From positions 34,033,786-34,097,785 of the forward strand of contig QCXZ01000041.1 in NCBI GenBank assembly GCA_025024175.1: a stretch of DNA of 64,000 nt. Reading direction: 5' to 3'. Shown one piece after another: positions 11,946 through 25,200 of this stretch (its first letter is position 1; every line of letters starts with the position of its first letter). Both the position numbers and the translations under genes were made by a program. The notes beneath the pieces are model-generated. The model saw only the letters and a program-made list of their open reading frames with translations, had not been told where the DNA came from and ran no database searches. The stretch comes from Rhyzopertha dominica. Taxonomy: Eukaryota > Arthropoda > Insecta > Coleoptera > Bostrichidae.

Positions 11946-13946
11946 ATCTAGGAATACAAAAAGGGACCAGTAAAACATTTATTAGCGCGTACTAAAGCAC
12001 GGTATACTGTTCAAAATGCCAGTACACAAACGTCTTTAATACGTTATATTAATGATTAGCAGCCTTACTTACAACTAATAAATATTAATTAATATTAATA
12101 AATGCGGAAGTTATAGAGAACGTTTAAGAAAAGTTCATTGCACGTCTTTGTCATTGTATTTTACATTGAGCAGTTGCTCTAGGTTTAATTATATTTAATA
12201 AATAATAATATTTATTATAGGTAATAATAAAAATTTCATAAATAATTTATTTGTGCAAATATAGAAATCAATTACTTGGACATATTGTTATGGCTGACTA
12301 TAGATATCTAAAAGACCTGTCATATGATGTATTACAACACCAACACTTCCATTTTTATTGGTGATGTCATCACGCTCACGTAGGTGACGTAAAAAATAAA
12401 AAGATATCCTGACGATGCGCCCGTTTAAAAAAAACTAGCGAGCTTCAAGATTTAATAAATCCTGCAAAGTTTATCGTTTCGAAAAGCTGAAGCCGTAAAG
12501 CATGCGTTTAACAGCAACCAATGTGTTTAAAATTCGTGGTATCTACTCACGTAATTCAGTATCAAATTTATACTACGCCTAACTCCATTTGCAAATAATC
12601 GATACACTAAAAGTCAACCTATTTAACTACTAAAACTAAAACAACTTCTATGCAATTATTGTACTACAAAAATTTAAATATTCGTACATTTTAACATGCA
12701 AGTACATGTATCAAAACACTGAAAAGTGGTATCTTCTGTTGAGAGTAATGCACTTGTAGATCTCCATAAAGATTATCTGTCCAATGAGACCGTTTTATCT
12801 ATAATTGTTAAGTCAATTTCATATTCGCTCGTTAATAATCTTCTTTTAAGTGTGGCCTTTTGTGTGTCAATCCGTGGATTAAAGGAGATTAATAATCATG
12901 TGAGCTGAAATTAATCAAACTAGTTAAGTTTTGTAAATATTTTGTATATAATTAGAATTAATTTCCAACGATTATTGAATTTTGTAACTGTCGTCAGCAC
13001 TGAGTACATACTATTACACTGAGTTGGATTAGTAGGCCAATACATGTCTGAAAATGTATTGCCAGCTTTGACCGGGAATGGAATCTGGCACCCTTTGAAT
13101 GTCGTTTAAATGTAGTGCCAATTATACCACCACCATTCCTATTGAAGGTCAAAGCGACATAAGGGGTATAAAAGTTTACTACTTGTAACGCTACTGAACG
13201 CTTAGTATTTTCGAGCTTCAGATACTACGGTGGTCAGATTCTGGCAACTGATTACAACCAAAATTATATAACGATCAAAGGTAATTGTTGCCTGAATGTA
13301 TTTATAATAATTGTAAATAATGTTAATAAGTTTTTAAAGGTCGTTTTGGGGACAAATTAAAGCGTGTGAAGAACTTTGAGTTTTGAAATTTTTTTGAAAT
13401 AAACATTCTTCAAAAATAATCAATGATCTACAAATTCAATTTGATTATTGCAGATAATTGAAGTTTATTTCAAAATTTACAATTTAATACAGCTACTCAT
13501 GTTTTGTAACAGTTAGTTTTGCGACTTCTTTAACGTCCCTTGTATATCGCATTTACCCGTATTTTAAATGCTCTTTGCCGCAGTTGTTCTTATCGCGCCG
13601 TTTTTCTTTGGAGCGTTTTTCTGCTGTCCCACCTGGGTGGCAGATGCAAGTTTCCCGTTTTCGAGAGCATTATTCACACCTCGTTCGTAGCCAGTGTTAG
13701 CACTGTGATTAAAGTTCTTTTATACTTACCCTCGTTGAGTAAGGGGATTAGTTCAGTGCTAATAGTTATTAAACTGAGTATATTGTGCCTGTTGTATTAG
13801 TGGCTTGAGCTCAGTATCCATATCCTGGGATTGAATTGGCTGCGGAGCTGAGAAACTCGGTGAATTAATTGGCTGACCATCATAGTCACTGCTTGCTCTT
13901 TATAAGCAGAACCCTCCTGTAGAGGTAACGTGACAGCTTTAGATAT
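11946..13946. other. No gene seen
   Basis: AT-rich sequence. A 60-codon frame at 12726-12908 and an 86-codon frame at 13540-13800 show no recognisable domain. The latter is hydrophobic and could be chance. Confidence 0.4.
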
Positions 13947-14332
13947 TCAATAGTGAAGTAATAGAGTACATTTGGCATTGTAGGGTTTCGTTGGCAGGGA
14001 TTTTCCAAGCGTTTTAAAGTGCGCAGAAGGGATTTTCCTAGCTCTTAAATACCACCGGTTGCTGCCGACTGCTTCTAACCACCATCCCTCAGCAGTGTTG
14101 CTTTTTATGGTTACTGCATAGATCTGTGTTGGAGAAAACTCTGCAAGGGCTTGAGAAATTGACGCTTCCGATAGTAAACCCGCTGAACGTGCCGTCCAAC
14201 GCCGACACCTGCATCTCGACGCTCGAGGACGCTTCTTACAGCTAAGCAAACTTTTCTTTTACGTGGAATGAACTGATATGCGTTCAGAGCTGCTAATTTA
14301 ATTGTGCTTTTCAATAATCCGCTATTGCTCAT
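13947..14332 (-). other. Unidentified overlapping minus-strand frames
   Basis: Two overlapping minus-strand frames (73 codons from 14332, 100 codons from 14249) cover a patch with higher GC than its surroundings. The first begins MSNSGLLKSTIKLAALNAYQ and is basic. The second contains ISQALAEFSPTQIYAVTIKS and EGWWLEAVGSNRWYLRARKI. Together they look like one decayed coding region with a frameshift near 14200. I do not recognise the family. It may be a transposon gene, since no splice sites or homologous exons were seen nearby. Confidence 0.25.
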
Positions 14333-15930
14333 TCTTTAATTCTTAACGCCGATATCAGATCATCTACTCAAGTAATCCGCCACGAAGTCTTAATGCGTGT
14401 TTACATTATTTACTATATGTGTTGTCATTAATTTACATTTGCATCTGTTCGTATTTAATATGGATGTTGTGTGAACCAGCATAGAGCTCTATACGGGGGA
14501 ACATCATTAATTATTTGACTATACATATTTTGTGGTACATGAATGCGTTGATATATTCGTGCCGTTGAATTTGTAATAATTATCGAATGCCATTGGTCAT
14601 TAAAGGGGGTAGCAATCAACCAGTTGTCTTTTACTTATGATTTGATTTTTGCCTTTCAGTGAACGCGAACNATTCAGCCTGTTTCCAAAATTTACAGGGC
14701 GGCTGATCTTTGCTTCGACACTTTCGTGTTAAAATTTTGGTGGCGCCTATATTTAATTAATAACTAATAAGTGGAACCTCCCCACTCTCCCTGAATGCTA
14801 GTCGTCGCATTTGCTTGCCGCAAGCGAATCGTTTGGCAAATTTTATACTAGTTTAGTCTTGTGACGGTAGGTAATTGACTTTGTTACTTCGCCGTCATAG
14901 TTTCTCAAGACGAAAAACAATCATCCATGTTACCTCTGCAAATCTCAAATTTTGAAATAACCGAAGGTGCATTTTGTCTTGGGATTTTTGTATGATCTCG
15001 ATTCATTCTTTTTTTTTGTTTTGTTCGTTATGGTCCTGGGAAGGTTTTCGTAAAAGAATGGGACTTACTGAATATCAGTAAAATCTAAATTTTTATATTC
15101 ACTCTCATAACTAACGATAGGAACGACACATTTGGTTGATTCTTTTTTTTTATTTGAACGGATTAAGAAAATTTGTAATACTGAAATTGGTTATTTTTAT
15201 GGAAATTAACCATTGAACGTTTCGGTAAAATAAAAACTTCGGAAAAAGCATTTTAGCCTAAATTAAAAAAAATACATTTTTTACGTATGTACGCAAATTT
15301 GCGTGATTCGAACAATACATTCCGCAATTTTATCCAGTCATATTCAAAGTTAATTATTGATACTGTTAATCAAATTTTACTTCATAAAGTAAAGTGAATA
15401 ATGTTTAGTCGATTTTCACAAAAATGCATCACCATATCATCGTTGAACGAACGGAGTAGATACCGTGTGTTCTGAAGTGGCAATTACAAAGAGATGAAAA
15501 ATTGATTTATTTGTCCATTTCAGTAGAATTATTTGTGATTTTGTTATTTGTTCATTGCAATCGTTTCTAGAAGTGAATTAAGTGCGTCGATTTATCTCAA
15601 ACAATATTACAGATTTACCCATGAAATAAATGTAAATAAAGCACCTTGAGAGTCATTGTGATTTCTAATGTAACGAAAGAAAGTAAATCATTGGATTGAC
15701 ATAAAATTTTTATTTAATTTAATTGTAACTGTTTTTTGGACAAAACCGCTTGTTTTCAAGTTGATCCCATTCCAAGCACATCACACATTTCCAGTATTTT
15801 AGGAGTGTACTGCCGAAACATCTCCACTGTTTTCACATAAACATTATTATGTATACAATATAAAATAGACAGAATTGCATATATTTTTGCAAGAAATTTT
15901 ATCACTTTCTATGCAGATGAAGATGTTACC
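14333..15930. other. No gene seen
   Basis: AT-rich sequence without frames of note. I see no repeat boundaries. Confidence 0.4.
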
Positions 15931-15939
15931 AGAATGTCA

Positions 15940-16650
15940 GAAATTGAACCCTCCACAAGGTGTTCCAACACAATCACTACAATTGAATTTACGCCAGACA
16001 AGCTAAAAAAGGCGATCCTCTCACTTAAGCCAAACACAGTCCAGGGCCAGATAATGTCACGCCTCACCTACTAATCAAATGTGTAGATAGTATTAGCCAA
16101 ATATTAACCAAACTATTTAAGACCTCCCTTGACAACAGCAAGCTTCCTACCACATGGAAGGAGNGTATAGTTATACCCATTTTTTAAAAAGGTGGCAAGA
16201 CGAATCNTTCAAATTATAGACCAATTAGTCNCACCTCAGTGCTTTGTAAGATTATGGAGAAAGTTATAGTCAAAGATCTGACGCAGTTCCTATTAGTAAA
16301 GAATAAAATTCCATATTGCCAGCATGGTTTCTTACCCCGCCGATCAGTGGTTAACAATATGTTAAAAAAACTTGGACGATTGGACTAAGTCATGGGATGA
16401 TGGAATGCCAATCGATGTCCTGTATATAAATTATGAAAAGGCATTTGATCGTGTACCACCACAGCGTCTACCCTGGTAGCTGAAACTCCCGGGCATAAGA
16501 AATAATTTGTTGCGTTGGATAGAAGACTTTTTAGTAGGCCGACATTTTAGAGTCAGAATCCAGGGCCACATGTCGCAGCAGTACGAGGTGAAGAGCGGAG
16601 TACCTCAGGGGTCCGTTTTAGGCCAATTACTTTTCCTGGCCAGCGACTTT
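15940..16650 (+). pseudogene. CR1/Jockey-type non-LTR reverse transcriptase relic
   Basis: The + strand reads, in three broken frames, DNVTPHLLIKCVDSISQILT, NYRPIS, QHGFLPRRSVVNNML, IDVLYINYEKAFDRVPPQ, then LLRWIEDFLVGRHF and SGVPQGSVLGQLLFL. These are RT blocks 1-4 of a non-LTR element in the correct order. The first catalytic aspartate of the F/YxDxxKAFD motif is replaced by asparagine (INYEKAFD), there are in-frame stops, and the sequence ends before the YADD box. It is a dead, truncated copy. Three n bases fall inside it. Confidence 0.8.
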
Positions 16651-16885
16651 TATAATATTGGTAATGTAATAATACTCCATTATATATATTTTTTAATTCT
16701 AAATTACATAAAATTGTATTGTATTATAATTGAATAATTTTGTAAAGAAACAAATTGAAGTTTAATATAACTGATATTTGCTGAACTATGTGGTTTCGTT
16801 TACATTCATATGTGGGATAAACAAATTTATCATTAGTCAATTTGAAGTTAGAATTATCAAATCTTGTATATTGTAAGTTCATTTT

Positions 16886-16945
16886 ATAATTATATATAAT
16901 ATATATAATATTATATAATTTATAATTTTATAAGGTTATTTGAGG
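16886..16945. repeat. TA-rich low-complexity tract
   Basis: Alternating TATA/AATATT sequence of about 60 bp lies just downstream of the truncated non-LTR relic. It can fold on itself. No other information is visible. Confidence 0.6.
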
Positions 16946-17189
16946 CACCTTCTTGCCCTCTCGACTAATCCACTCCCTAAACCTTATTCTCATCTTCCTC
17001 ATTTCTTTTTTCTTGCAATTATTTTGTTCTAATTGTTTAGCTACAACTAAAACTGTTTGCAGGATAGCTTTGTTCACTTGTACCTACTTTCGGCATTTTA
17101 AATCAACTGACTTGCATTTATCTAGAAAATACGTGTATGAACACGAAATTGAATGCAAGTCGCTTGAATTCATTTGACTTGATCAACTC

Positions 17190-17720
17190 GGTTGAATAAT
17201 GTAAACGTCTCTTCAGGGTTTCGAACTGGGTTTAGTTATGTAAGCCCCTACTCAAAATTAACAAGAGATATTATTAAGGAACATGATCAAAATGAAATAA
17301 CTGCCTTGGTGTTGTTGGACTATTCTAAGCTTTCGACATCATCGATCGCAAATTCCTTAGCAGTGTACTATATTATGCGAGTTTTAGGGAGAATGGCGTA
17401 TCTTTGCTAACGCACTAGGTCTTTGGCCGTTATCAGACTGAAAGTATCTGACCGCGTGTTATCTTTTAGATGGCTAAATGTGGGTGTGCCTCAGGAGTCA
17501 ATTTTAGACCCAATTTTGCTGCTGCGTCTCTTTCTAATGCATTGAAATACTGTAGAGAACAGTTTTATGCAGATGATTTTTAAGTACACGATCTTTCATT
17601 TTATCTGAAAGCCGTGTGGCTCTCAAAAAGATAGATGAAGCTTTAAAAAGATTGTGTGTCTGGCCGATAATACTGTCCTTTTTTAAATGCTATGAAGTTT
17701 ATAGTTATTTTATTTGATAG
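17190..17720 (+). pseudogene. Second non-LTR reverse transcriptase relic
   Basis: The + strand contains GFRTGFSYVSPYSKLTRDII, NEITALVLLDYSK (first catalytic Asp present), then in other frames WLNVGVPQESILDPILL and LKYCREQFYADDF, the YADD-type active site. The spacing and order match palm and finger blocks of a Jockey/CR1-like element, and it is a different lineage from the copy at 15940. Frameshifts separate the blocks and TAA follows YADDF, so it cannot encode an active protein. Confidence 0.75.
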
Positions 17721-19153
17721 AGGAATCAACACAGAGACTAACTAACTAACTAGGTTGGATGTTGTATCTGATCTGATATGTTTAGGATCCTTGGTCGACC
17801 TTTGATCCTACCTTTTGGGTTAAAACTCACATTTCAGTGTTTGCAGAGCGCCTATTACACTATTAGCTATAGCTATTGTGCTAAAAGAATATATCCCAAC
17901 CATCTTTTTAATGTTAGTTAATTAGTTTCTTTGTAGTTCCTTGATCTTCTCCTGTGACATAATCGTTATGGAACTTGGTTCGACTATGTGGATAAAAAAA
18001 CGAATACAAAAATTACGAAAATGCTTCTTTGCACGTGGGGTGGTATAGAGTTGATTGAGTGACTAAACTTGTGCCGAAGACAGAAACTCTATGCTTCTTG
18101 CTTCTTCCACAAGATAATCAAAAATCAGATTCCTCCTTATTTCGGTAAGTATATAAATGTTCGGACTTTTTAAACTTATTACAACGTTACGGAAATAGAG
18201 TTCGGTCAGTTTATCAAAAGTTTTTGAAATGTCTTATTTTGCATAACTTGAGACCAAAATATATCTCTTTTCCATGGCTAAATAGATTAAAATCAAAATA
18301 AAACAAAAAAAATCCATAACTCTTAAATTTTTTAAATAATTATATTAAGATTTACATCATTGCAAAGCTTACAAAAAGGCCGATTTTTTAAGTTTTAATT
18401 ATCTGACTAGAAACATCATTTTATACAACTTTTATATTTACACTTTCTATGTAAAAAAGCGACATTAGAGGTATGATATCGCCATTTTTTTTAATAATCC
18501 AAAATTTCGAGCGAATTGATAACTTTGCCAAAGAGAAACCAAGACACAAATTTATATAGAAAAACTTGCATGCTTTAGTTAATCAGAATACTCATTTAAG
18601 CATCATCAATTATTGTAAAACTTTAAAATAAATGTTTGATGCACTCTTAACCGTTAACTACGTGTGTCTGGTTTAAGCAGGTCATTAAGTCAAATTGAAA
18701 TCTTTCCAAAAACAATTTTTTGTTCAGGAGTCTTGAAATATTTACCGCCAAGAGCATCCAATCATCTGAATCCGCCACTTGTTGTAACCGTGAATGTATT
18801 TATGGAATATTAATATTTATATAATTTTTACATTTTGGTTTTGACAGGGTTAGATACTACAATAATTGCAAGGTCGTGCACGGCAACAAAATTTTTATCA
18901 AACAAACTTAATGTTTCAGATAACTATTCTATTCTTGTACATACTGGTTGCCTGTTCGCAAGTTTCTCTAAAACAATTCGCACATAAAGATAAGGCCGTG
19001 AAACTTATATATAAGAGATGCTTGAAGATAAATTATTGTCTAGTGTATCGCCGAACTCCAGCAAATACAACTGCTGTTCGGCTGGAGGTCAAGCTGGGGA
19101 TTTCTGTAGTGACGTAAAGTTTCTTTAGTGGGAAATAAAGGCTTCTGACCAAC
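17721..19153. other. Upstream region of the cytochrome b5 gene
   Basis: No coding exon is recognisable. Around 19115 the sequence TTTCTTTAG precedes a 32-bp leader up to the ATG, so a splice acceptor for a 5' UTR intron is possible. A GTGACGTAAAG word lies at 19108-19118. I cannot place the transcription start. Confidence 0.35.
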
Positions 19154-19273
19154 ATGACCTCAGTGACGTACTACAGCTACGAAGAAATATCCAAAAACAA
19201 TGGAAAGGACGGCAGCACAATATGGATTGTGTATAAAGACAGTGTATATGATGTTACGGATTACGTTGAGGAT
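19154..19273 (+). CDS. Cytochrome b5 coding exon 1
   Basis: It encodes residues 1-40, starting MTSVTYYSYEEISK and including the WIVYKDSVYDVTDYVED stretch that precedes the first haem ligand. The ATG sits in CCAACATGA. The exon ends exactly before GTAAGT (phase 0). Reading past the donor gives a different, non-homologous tail, which supports splicing here. Confidence 0.93.
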
Positions 19274-22200
19274 GTAAGTAATACGAATGTTTTTTTTTTA
19301 ATTTATAATCTCCAATCAATCCAATTATCCGTTCACATTATGAATAATGAAAGTAGATCTCACATGAATTCCATATATATCGATGTATCTTTATTGCAAT
19401 GTACAAGGTGACTAACCCCATTATCAAACTTTTATTGCAATTGCTGGACCGCAGTTATCAGAGATTATAAAAGTAACCCGGCTAATTTTAATAGCCGACC
19501 CTCAATTGCTTACATAAGTAACAGATTACCCACCAATATATCGGATTATGGTACTTAACAGTTTGTTATTTTATCAGTTTCCATTGTGTACGCAACTAAT
19601 TGTCTGTCAGTCATGGTCCAGACACATTTTAAGCTTTAGATTACGTTAAAATCATCAAGTAGCAGATATTTTCTGATAACAGTTTCACATGCCGTTCTAG
19701 CGTGTAAACCAAAGGATTAATTAACAGAAACCTGTAGCCAAAAAGTTGAACAGTTAACTGAAACTTGCTCAAAACGTAAAACGATTGTCCAAAATGGATT
19801 ACGTTATGAACCGGTTAATAGCCAAAATTAAAGGTTAGTCTAATTTTATTTTTTTATAAGCACCAATGATAACCACACAGGTGCAACTGATAAGGATCAA
19901 CTACAAGTACACAAACTGCTAAGTCATGGACGCTCTAGCTCCTACGCTTAAAGATTTAATACGGTCTGATACCGTAAATCAGATAACCGCCTACCGTTTG
20001 AAGGGATTATACAAGTAATAATATACCTTTGTGATTTGGGAGATGTCCACACATTATTTTTAACGTTTAAGATATTTCTAATCCTTACTACAACTGCGTC
20101 ATTTGGGAACTTTATATTTTCAAGTATACGGAGCATACCGAAGGCATAGAAACAGAAAAAAAATACTGGTTTTATTTCAGTATTTTGCTGAATACGATGA
20201 TACCAACGGTTATACAACAAAAAAAATACCAAAGCAAAGTTTGTGATAACAACAATACTCTGTAATTCTCCAGAACAACTGAACGTTTGAGTTAACCAAA
20301 AATGAGATTAAAACGGCATCAAAATCGACAGATCCGAGCGTTTCAACATAATTCTCCAGTATCTTTTTTACTAAATTGTTTCCAGTAAAGTAGCAAATGT
20401 TAGGTTATACCAGCTAAGTCTACCAAGTTTACTACTTTGATGTAATAAGACTACGAAAATATGTAACATTCATTTCAGTTTTAGGCTTCAATAACATCAT
20501 AACAGTCAGAGCATGTCATATCCTCGGTCATATCAGGCTACCACGATCAGGCTAACGGTTTGGTAAAAGCAATACTTAAATAAAACAGTTGAAACAGCTT
20601 TTTCGCACTTTTGCCACATCTAACCGCTAAATCGTTAGATCAATCAGTTTTCGGACTTTTAATAGAATAACATATCCAATACTCGCGTATACAATTCGCA
20701 ACAGAATATATGTATTGTTCAAGTTAAGGAAGTAAGTAATTAAATTTCTGTGATGACACACTATACTTAACTTCCATATCTTTATTCTTTTCATAGTCCT
20801 TTTCTGCCAGCCACTAACAAGACTTCCTTCCTTGCTGCTATAGCATTATTTCGTTTTCAGCAACACACCTGTGTCATCTACCGTCAATGACCGATTAGAT
20901 GAGACATAGTGAAATGAAAAAAAATCAGGTTTTCCTATGATTTATTTGCAATCCGGCCGAGTTTACAAGTACTTTGACTAGGTGTGGGGCTAAAAGAACT
21001 GTTTAAATACATGTTAGGGTTTTTTCAACAAATTATGGAAATCAGTAGTTCAATAGTATAGCGATAACTAGGCTAACTACACATAACTTTTTATGTTGCA
21101 TATTATTTACTGCATCTATGTAAAAAATAATATTTTATAAATACTCATCACTACATACTCTTATTATAAAACAAAGTCCTCGCGATAAACTAAAAAACGA
21201 CTGAACGGATTTTTATGCGGTTTTCGCCAATAGATAAGTTTAGGTATATGTAAACTTGTCAAGGTTTTGTGTAAATGAAATGTAAAAGATAATTGTTGGA
21301 AGTGTCGGAAAAAATCAAGCCGCCTGGAAGCTTTCATCGAAAGCCTAATGCCTTTGAAATATAACAAAACAATGCGTGGTAGAATATATCTCTTTTGTAG
21401 ATCCNCTAAAAAGTCCGGGATGGCATATATCTGTCTTTTAAGGATAGCTTGCTATACCCATTCTATCTTCTATAAAAATGGTCTGTGGTAATTGGAAACT
21501 TAATATAAGTACGTTAGTTACCTTACGCATTTTATGCACAATATTATAATCTTTTACACCATATAATTTAGATGAATATCTTAGAAGCAAAAAATGAACC
21601 CGCGCGCGAAATTAAATTCAAGCGCGTTTCTCACACCGATGACGGGACTATCTTAAAGCGATAACCTCCGCGCCGCGCCAGTGTTCACTGCTGTCAGCCA
21701 CTGTTTCTATATAAGCCGAGCGATATTTATTTATTTATTTATCTATTTATTTATTTATATACAGAAGCACAAACAGGACGAACCTAAAACAGTNCTTACA
21801 ACTTATTCAAAAATGAAATTAACATAGTATAGAATAAACCACACCGCAAAACAGATATTATTAAAATGTAAAATTAATACCTAATTAACACCTAATTTAC
21901 GATTATAACATTATATAAGAAGTAAACTATCTAAATACGAAAGGAAACGGAAGAATTTATTGGTGGAGCACTTTAAAAAATTTTCTCCTTAATGAGTATA
22001 CAGAATCACTAAATATATCAATTTCGAGTGAAGGATTAGTTAGCCTGCTTAATGAATTGTAGGACTTCATACGTCTAAGAAATGGGGAGTTTGCATATGC
22101 ATTAGTGAAATGTACTGGTACATAAAACAAATTATGAGACCTAGTGTTATACACAGAAGGTACCGAAATATTCAACATACTCAAAATAACTGTCCAGTCC

Positions 22201-25200
22201 ACTGCACCATTGCAAATGCTGTGCAGATAACGGAGATCTGCAAAACTTCGTCGCTGCTCCTGAGGCAGCATGCGAAAGTGTTCACGTATAAGAAAAGTGC
22301 TCTGCAGATCTATACGAAGTTTATAAGCAACATATCTAAGGAATTTGTTCTGAATCCTTTCAAGGCTGTTAATGTACACAATATATTGGGGATTCCAAAT
22401 AACCGAAGCATAGTTCAGAATACTATTAACGTAAGCCATGAACAAAGAATTAAAAGATTTCCATTTTCTAAATTCAGAACAAACTCTAATAATAAATCCT
22501 AGACTCTTATTTGCCTTCCCTGCAATATAGGAAATATGTTCACTAAATAGCATCTTTGAATCAAATACAACACCCAAGTCTCTAATTGAATTTACCCTAT
22601 TCAACAAGGTACTGTTTATACTATAATCAAATTTTATAATGCTCTTATTCCTAGTAAATGATATCGTGCAACATTTATCAATGTTAAAATAAAGCTATTA
22701 CTTTGGCAGTACGATTTCAGCCTTTCAATATCCTCCTGGAGAAGCTTGCAGTTGTCTATAGATGAAACACAACGATAGATTTTTAAATCATCGGCATACA
22801 TTAAAAAAATTTGAATATTTGAAACAATTGGAAAAGTCATTTATATAGATACAAGGGACCTAGATGTGATCCTTGACGAACACCCGAAGTTATTTCCACT
22901 TGATGAGACTTAACCCTACCAATCTTCACAAACTGACTCCTATCAAACAAATATGATTCAAACCACGCAAGAAGATAATCACACACACCAATGTCTTCCA
23001 ATTTATTAAGCATTATAAAATGATCAATTTTGTCAAACGCTTTGCTGAAGTCAGTGTAAATGCTATCAACCTGTTGTTGATTGTCCATTTGTTGTAATAA
23101 AAATTCTGTGTACACAAACAAGTTAGAAACCACTGAGCGTCCACTCATGAATCCGTGTTGAGGACAAATCAGAAATTTTACGTGGAAGAGGACATGATCG
23201 TATATGATTGAATCAAAAATTTTAGCCACAGCTTTGACACTGGGCAGTAACTAGCAACAAAACTCCGATTGTCTGATTTAAAGATAGGTGAAACCGCAGC
23301 AGTTTTCCAGATTCTAGGAAAGACACCTTCTCCTAATGATTTATTGAAAATTATCTGAAGAGGAGTCAACAGATTATCCATGCATTCCTTTATGAAAATG
23401 ACTGGTATCATATCGGCCTATTCCCTGTTTTGAAAGAGCTTGTACTTTTTTCCTAATATCGTCCGCAGTTATTGAGGGAGCACATACATAATTATTTGTA
23501 GCCAATCGAGATGAACTCTTGCGATAAACGGGATTCGAGTCAACAAATACGGATGAAAAGTACCTCGAAAGACACTGACATATATCAAAATAACTAAATG
23601 CTGCACCAATAAATAAATTTATTTAATAAATGTTAATATTTAATAAATAAGATTTCTGAGGCGATAACGCGCGCGTACTCCTACAATACAGAGACTTTTG
23701 GTGCAAATGGAGGTAGCGACTGGAAGGCATTTGTTGTAGGCATAATTTGCTCTACTACCCGTGCGAAGCTGGGGTGGGTCGCTAGTATTATATATATATT
23801 TATTGGTCCGCCTGTTATCATAACTGTTTTCTTCCTTTTTTTATTTCAACAAAATTTCATCTACAGAGAATTGTAAACAATTAAAAACATGTTTGTGACT
23901 TCGTTATGGTATGGAACCAATTATAGCTTTAGGATTGTCTTATTGTTTGAAAAAGTGTCCGGTATTGATCAATCTTTTATCTAGTTATGGGTAAAGAATA
24001 TACTAACTTACACAGAATAATAAATAGGTAATACTTGTTTAATTAAAATAAATTTCTAAACACGTTTGCTATTATTAAGACGTGGTCAGTCTTGTCGATG
24101 CACTGGTTTTTGTGTTATCCCTTCCTATAAGTTTTCTTTTTTCATTTAACAAAATGCGTCTAGCTGCAATGGCATTTCTAAAAGCTTGTTTGATGCCTAA
24201 AACGAAAAGACGTCACCAAGATCGCCCTATATTTCACCCGTCGGACAGATCAGAACATTGTGGGAACAAACGTACCATCCTAAATACACTGTAGTAGCAC
24301 TTCAAGTTAATGTGGGACACCTCAAAAGTAAATCGAGATTAAAGAATAAAAGCATCTGTCAATAACAGAAGTTCAATAAAGAACATTCAGCCACAGAAGA
24401 AAAAAGAAATTAACAGACAGGCATTTCAAAAACAAATATCCTACACGCCCATGAAACGAAATCGTTTCATTTCAACTACTCATTGAATATAAATGGATTA
24501 CTGTAAACCCTAGATTATTGTATGAAATTTATGGGTTTCTAGACCAGCTTATAAATTCTAGGTTTTTTCGTACTATCTTTGTAATCTACCGTAAGTAGTT
24601 TTATCAATGGTTTAAACTTACAATCATAGATACCTTATTACCAGAACCATGTCATTCACATGTCTGCTATTAGAGTAAAGAATGTGGCTGTGAAATACCT
24701 TTTTTGTAATATTTTGTAGAAAATGTAGGAAAAATCACCCGCTTGTGATGAACATAAATTTGACACAATTGGAATCTGTTGGAACCGACAACGTGGTCGC
24801 CTTATGTGGAATACTATCAAGTGTTCTAATGTGAAATGGCAGAAACATGTAACAGGCGAATCTACATTCCTAGATAACAAAATTGATAAAATTATTATTT
24901 GCAAAAATCATAAATGCAAACACAATCTTTGATATCAATAATAAATATCAATATTTTTTTACATCGAAATATATTAGAAATAAATCTTTAATAATATGAA
25001 GACTACTAAATGTCAAATCTTAAGTGTTTTAATAGAAAAATAAATAAATCAAAATTTAGAACTCCGCCTAAAGCTAAATTTAACCATTTTGGTAATTTGC
25101 AATAAAGAAAGCTTGCATGTAAAAAACTAGTATAATAAGATAACCAACCCTCTTTATGAATTTCAAAAAGACCCTACAATTTAGGTATTGAAGGGTTCAA

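Larger units (their letters stand above)
21148..23785 (+). mobile_element. Non-autonomous Helitron, split by a non-LTR insertion
   Basis: The left end reads TCACTACATACTC..., followed by TTATTATAAAACAAAGTC and CTGAACGGATTTTTATGCGG, a 5' region I recognise from insect Helitrons. The right end reads CCCGTGCGAAGCTGGG, then GTGGGTCGCTAG. It is GC-rich with ACCC/GGGT pairing just before the CTAG terminus. The flanking bases are A before TC and T after CTAG, the A^T insertion site expected for Helitrons, which make no target duplication. The interior 21727-23610 is a minus-strand non-LTR element, so the Helitron proper is about 750 bp and has no Rep/Hel gene. Confidence 0.6.

Noticed and set aside
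17081..17180. TTGACTTGA-like words as the missing left end of the hAT element at 2708
   Set aside because: The words are scattered and do not end in a terminus matching CAGCTTGACTTGA.
22110..22502. 130-codon + frame
   Set aside because: It is the antisense shadow of the non-LTR C-terminal frame at 21957-22607.
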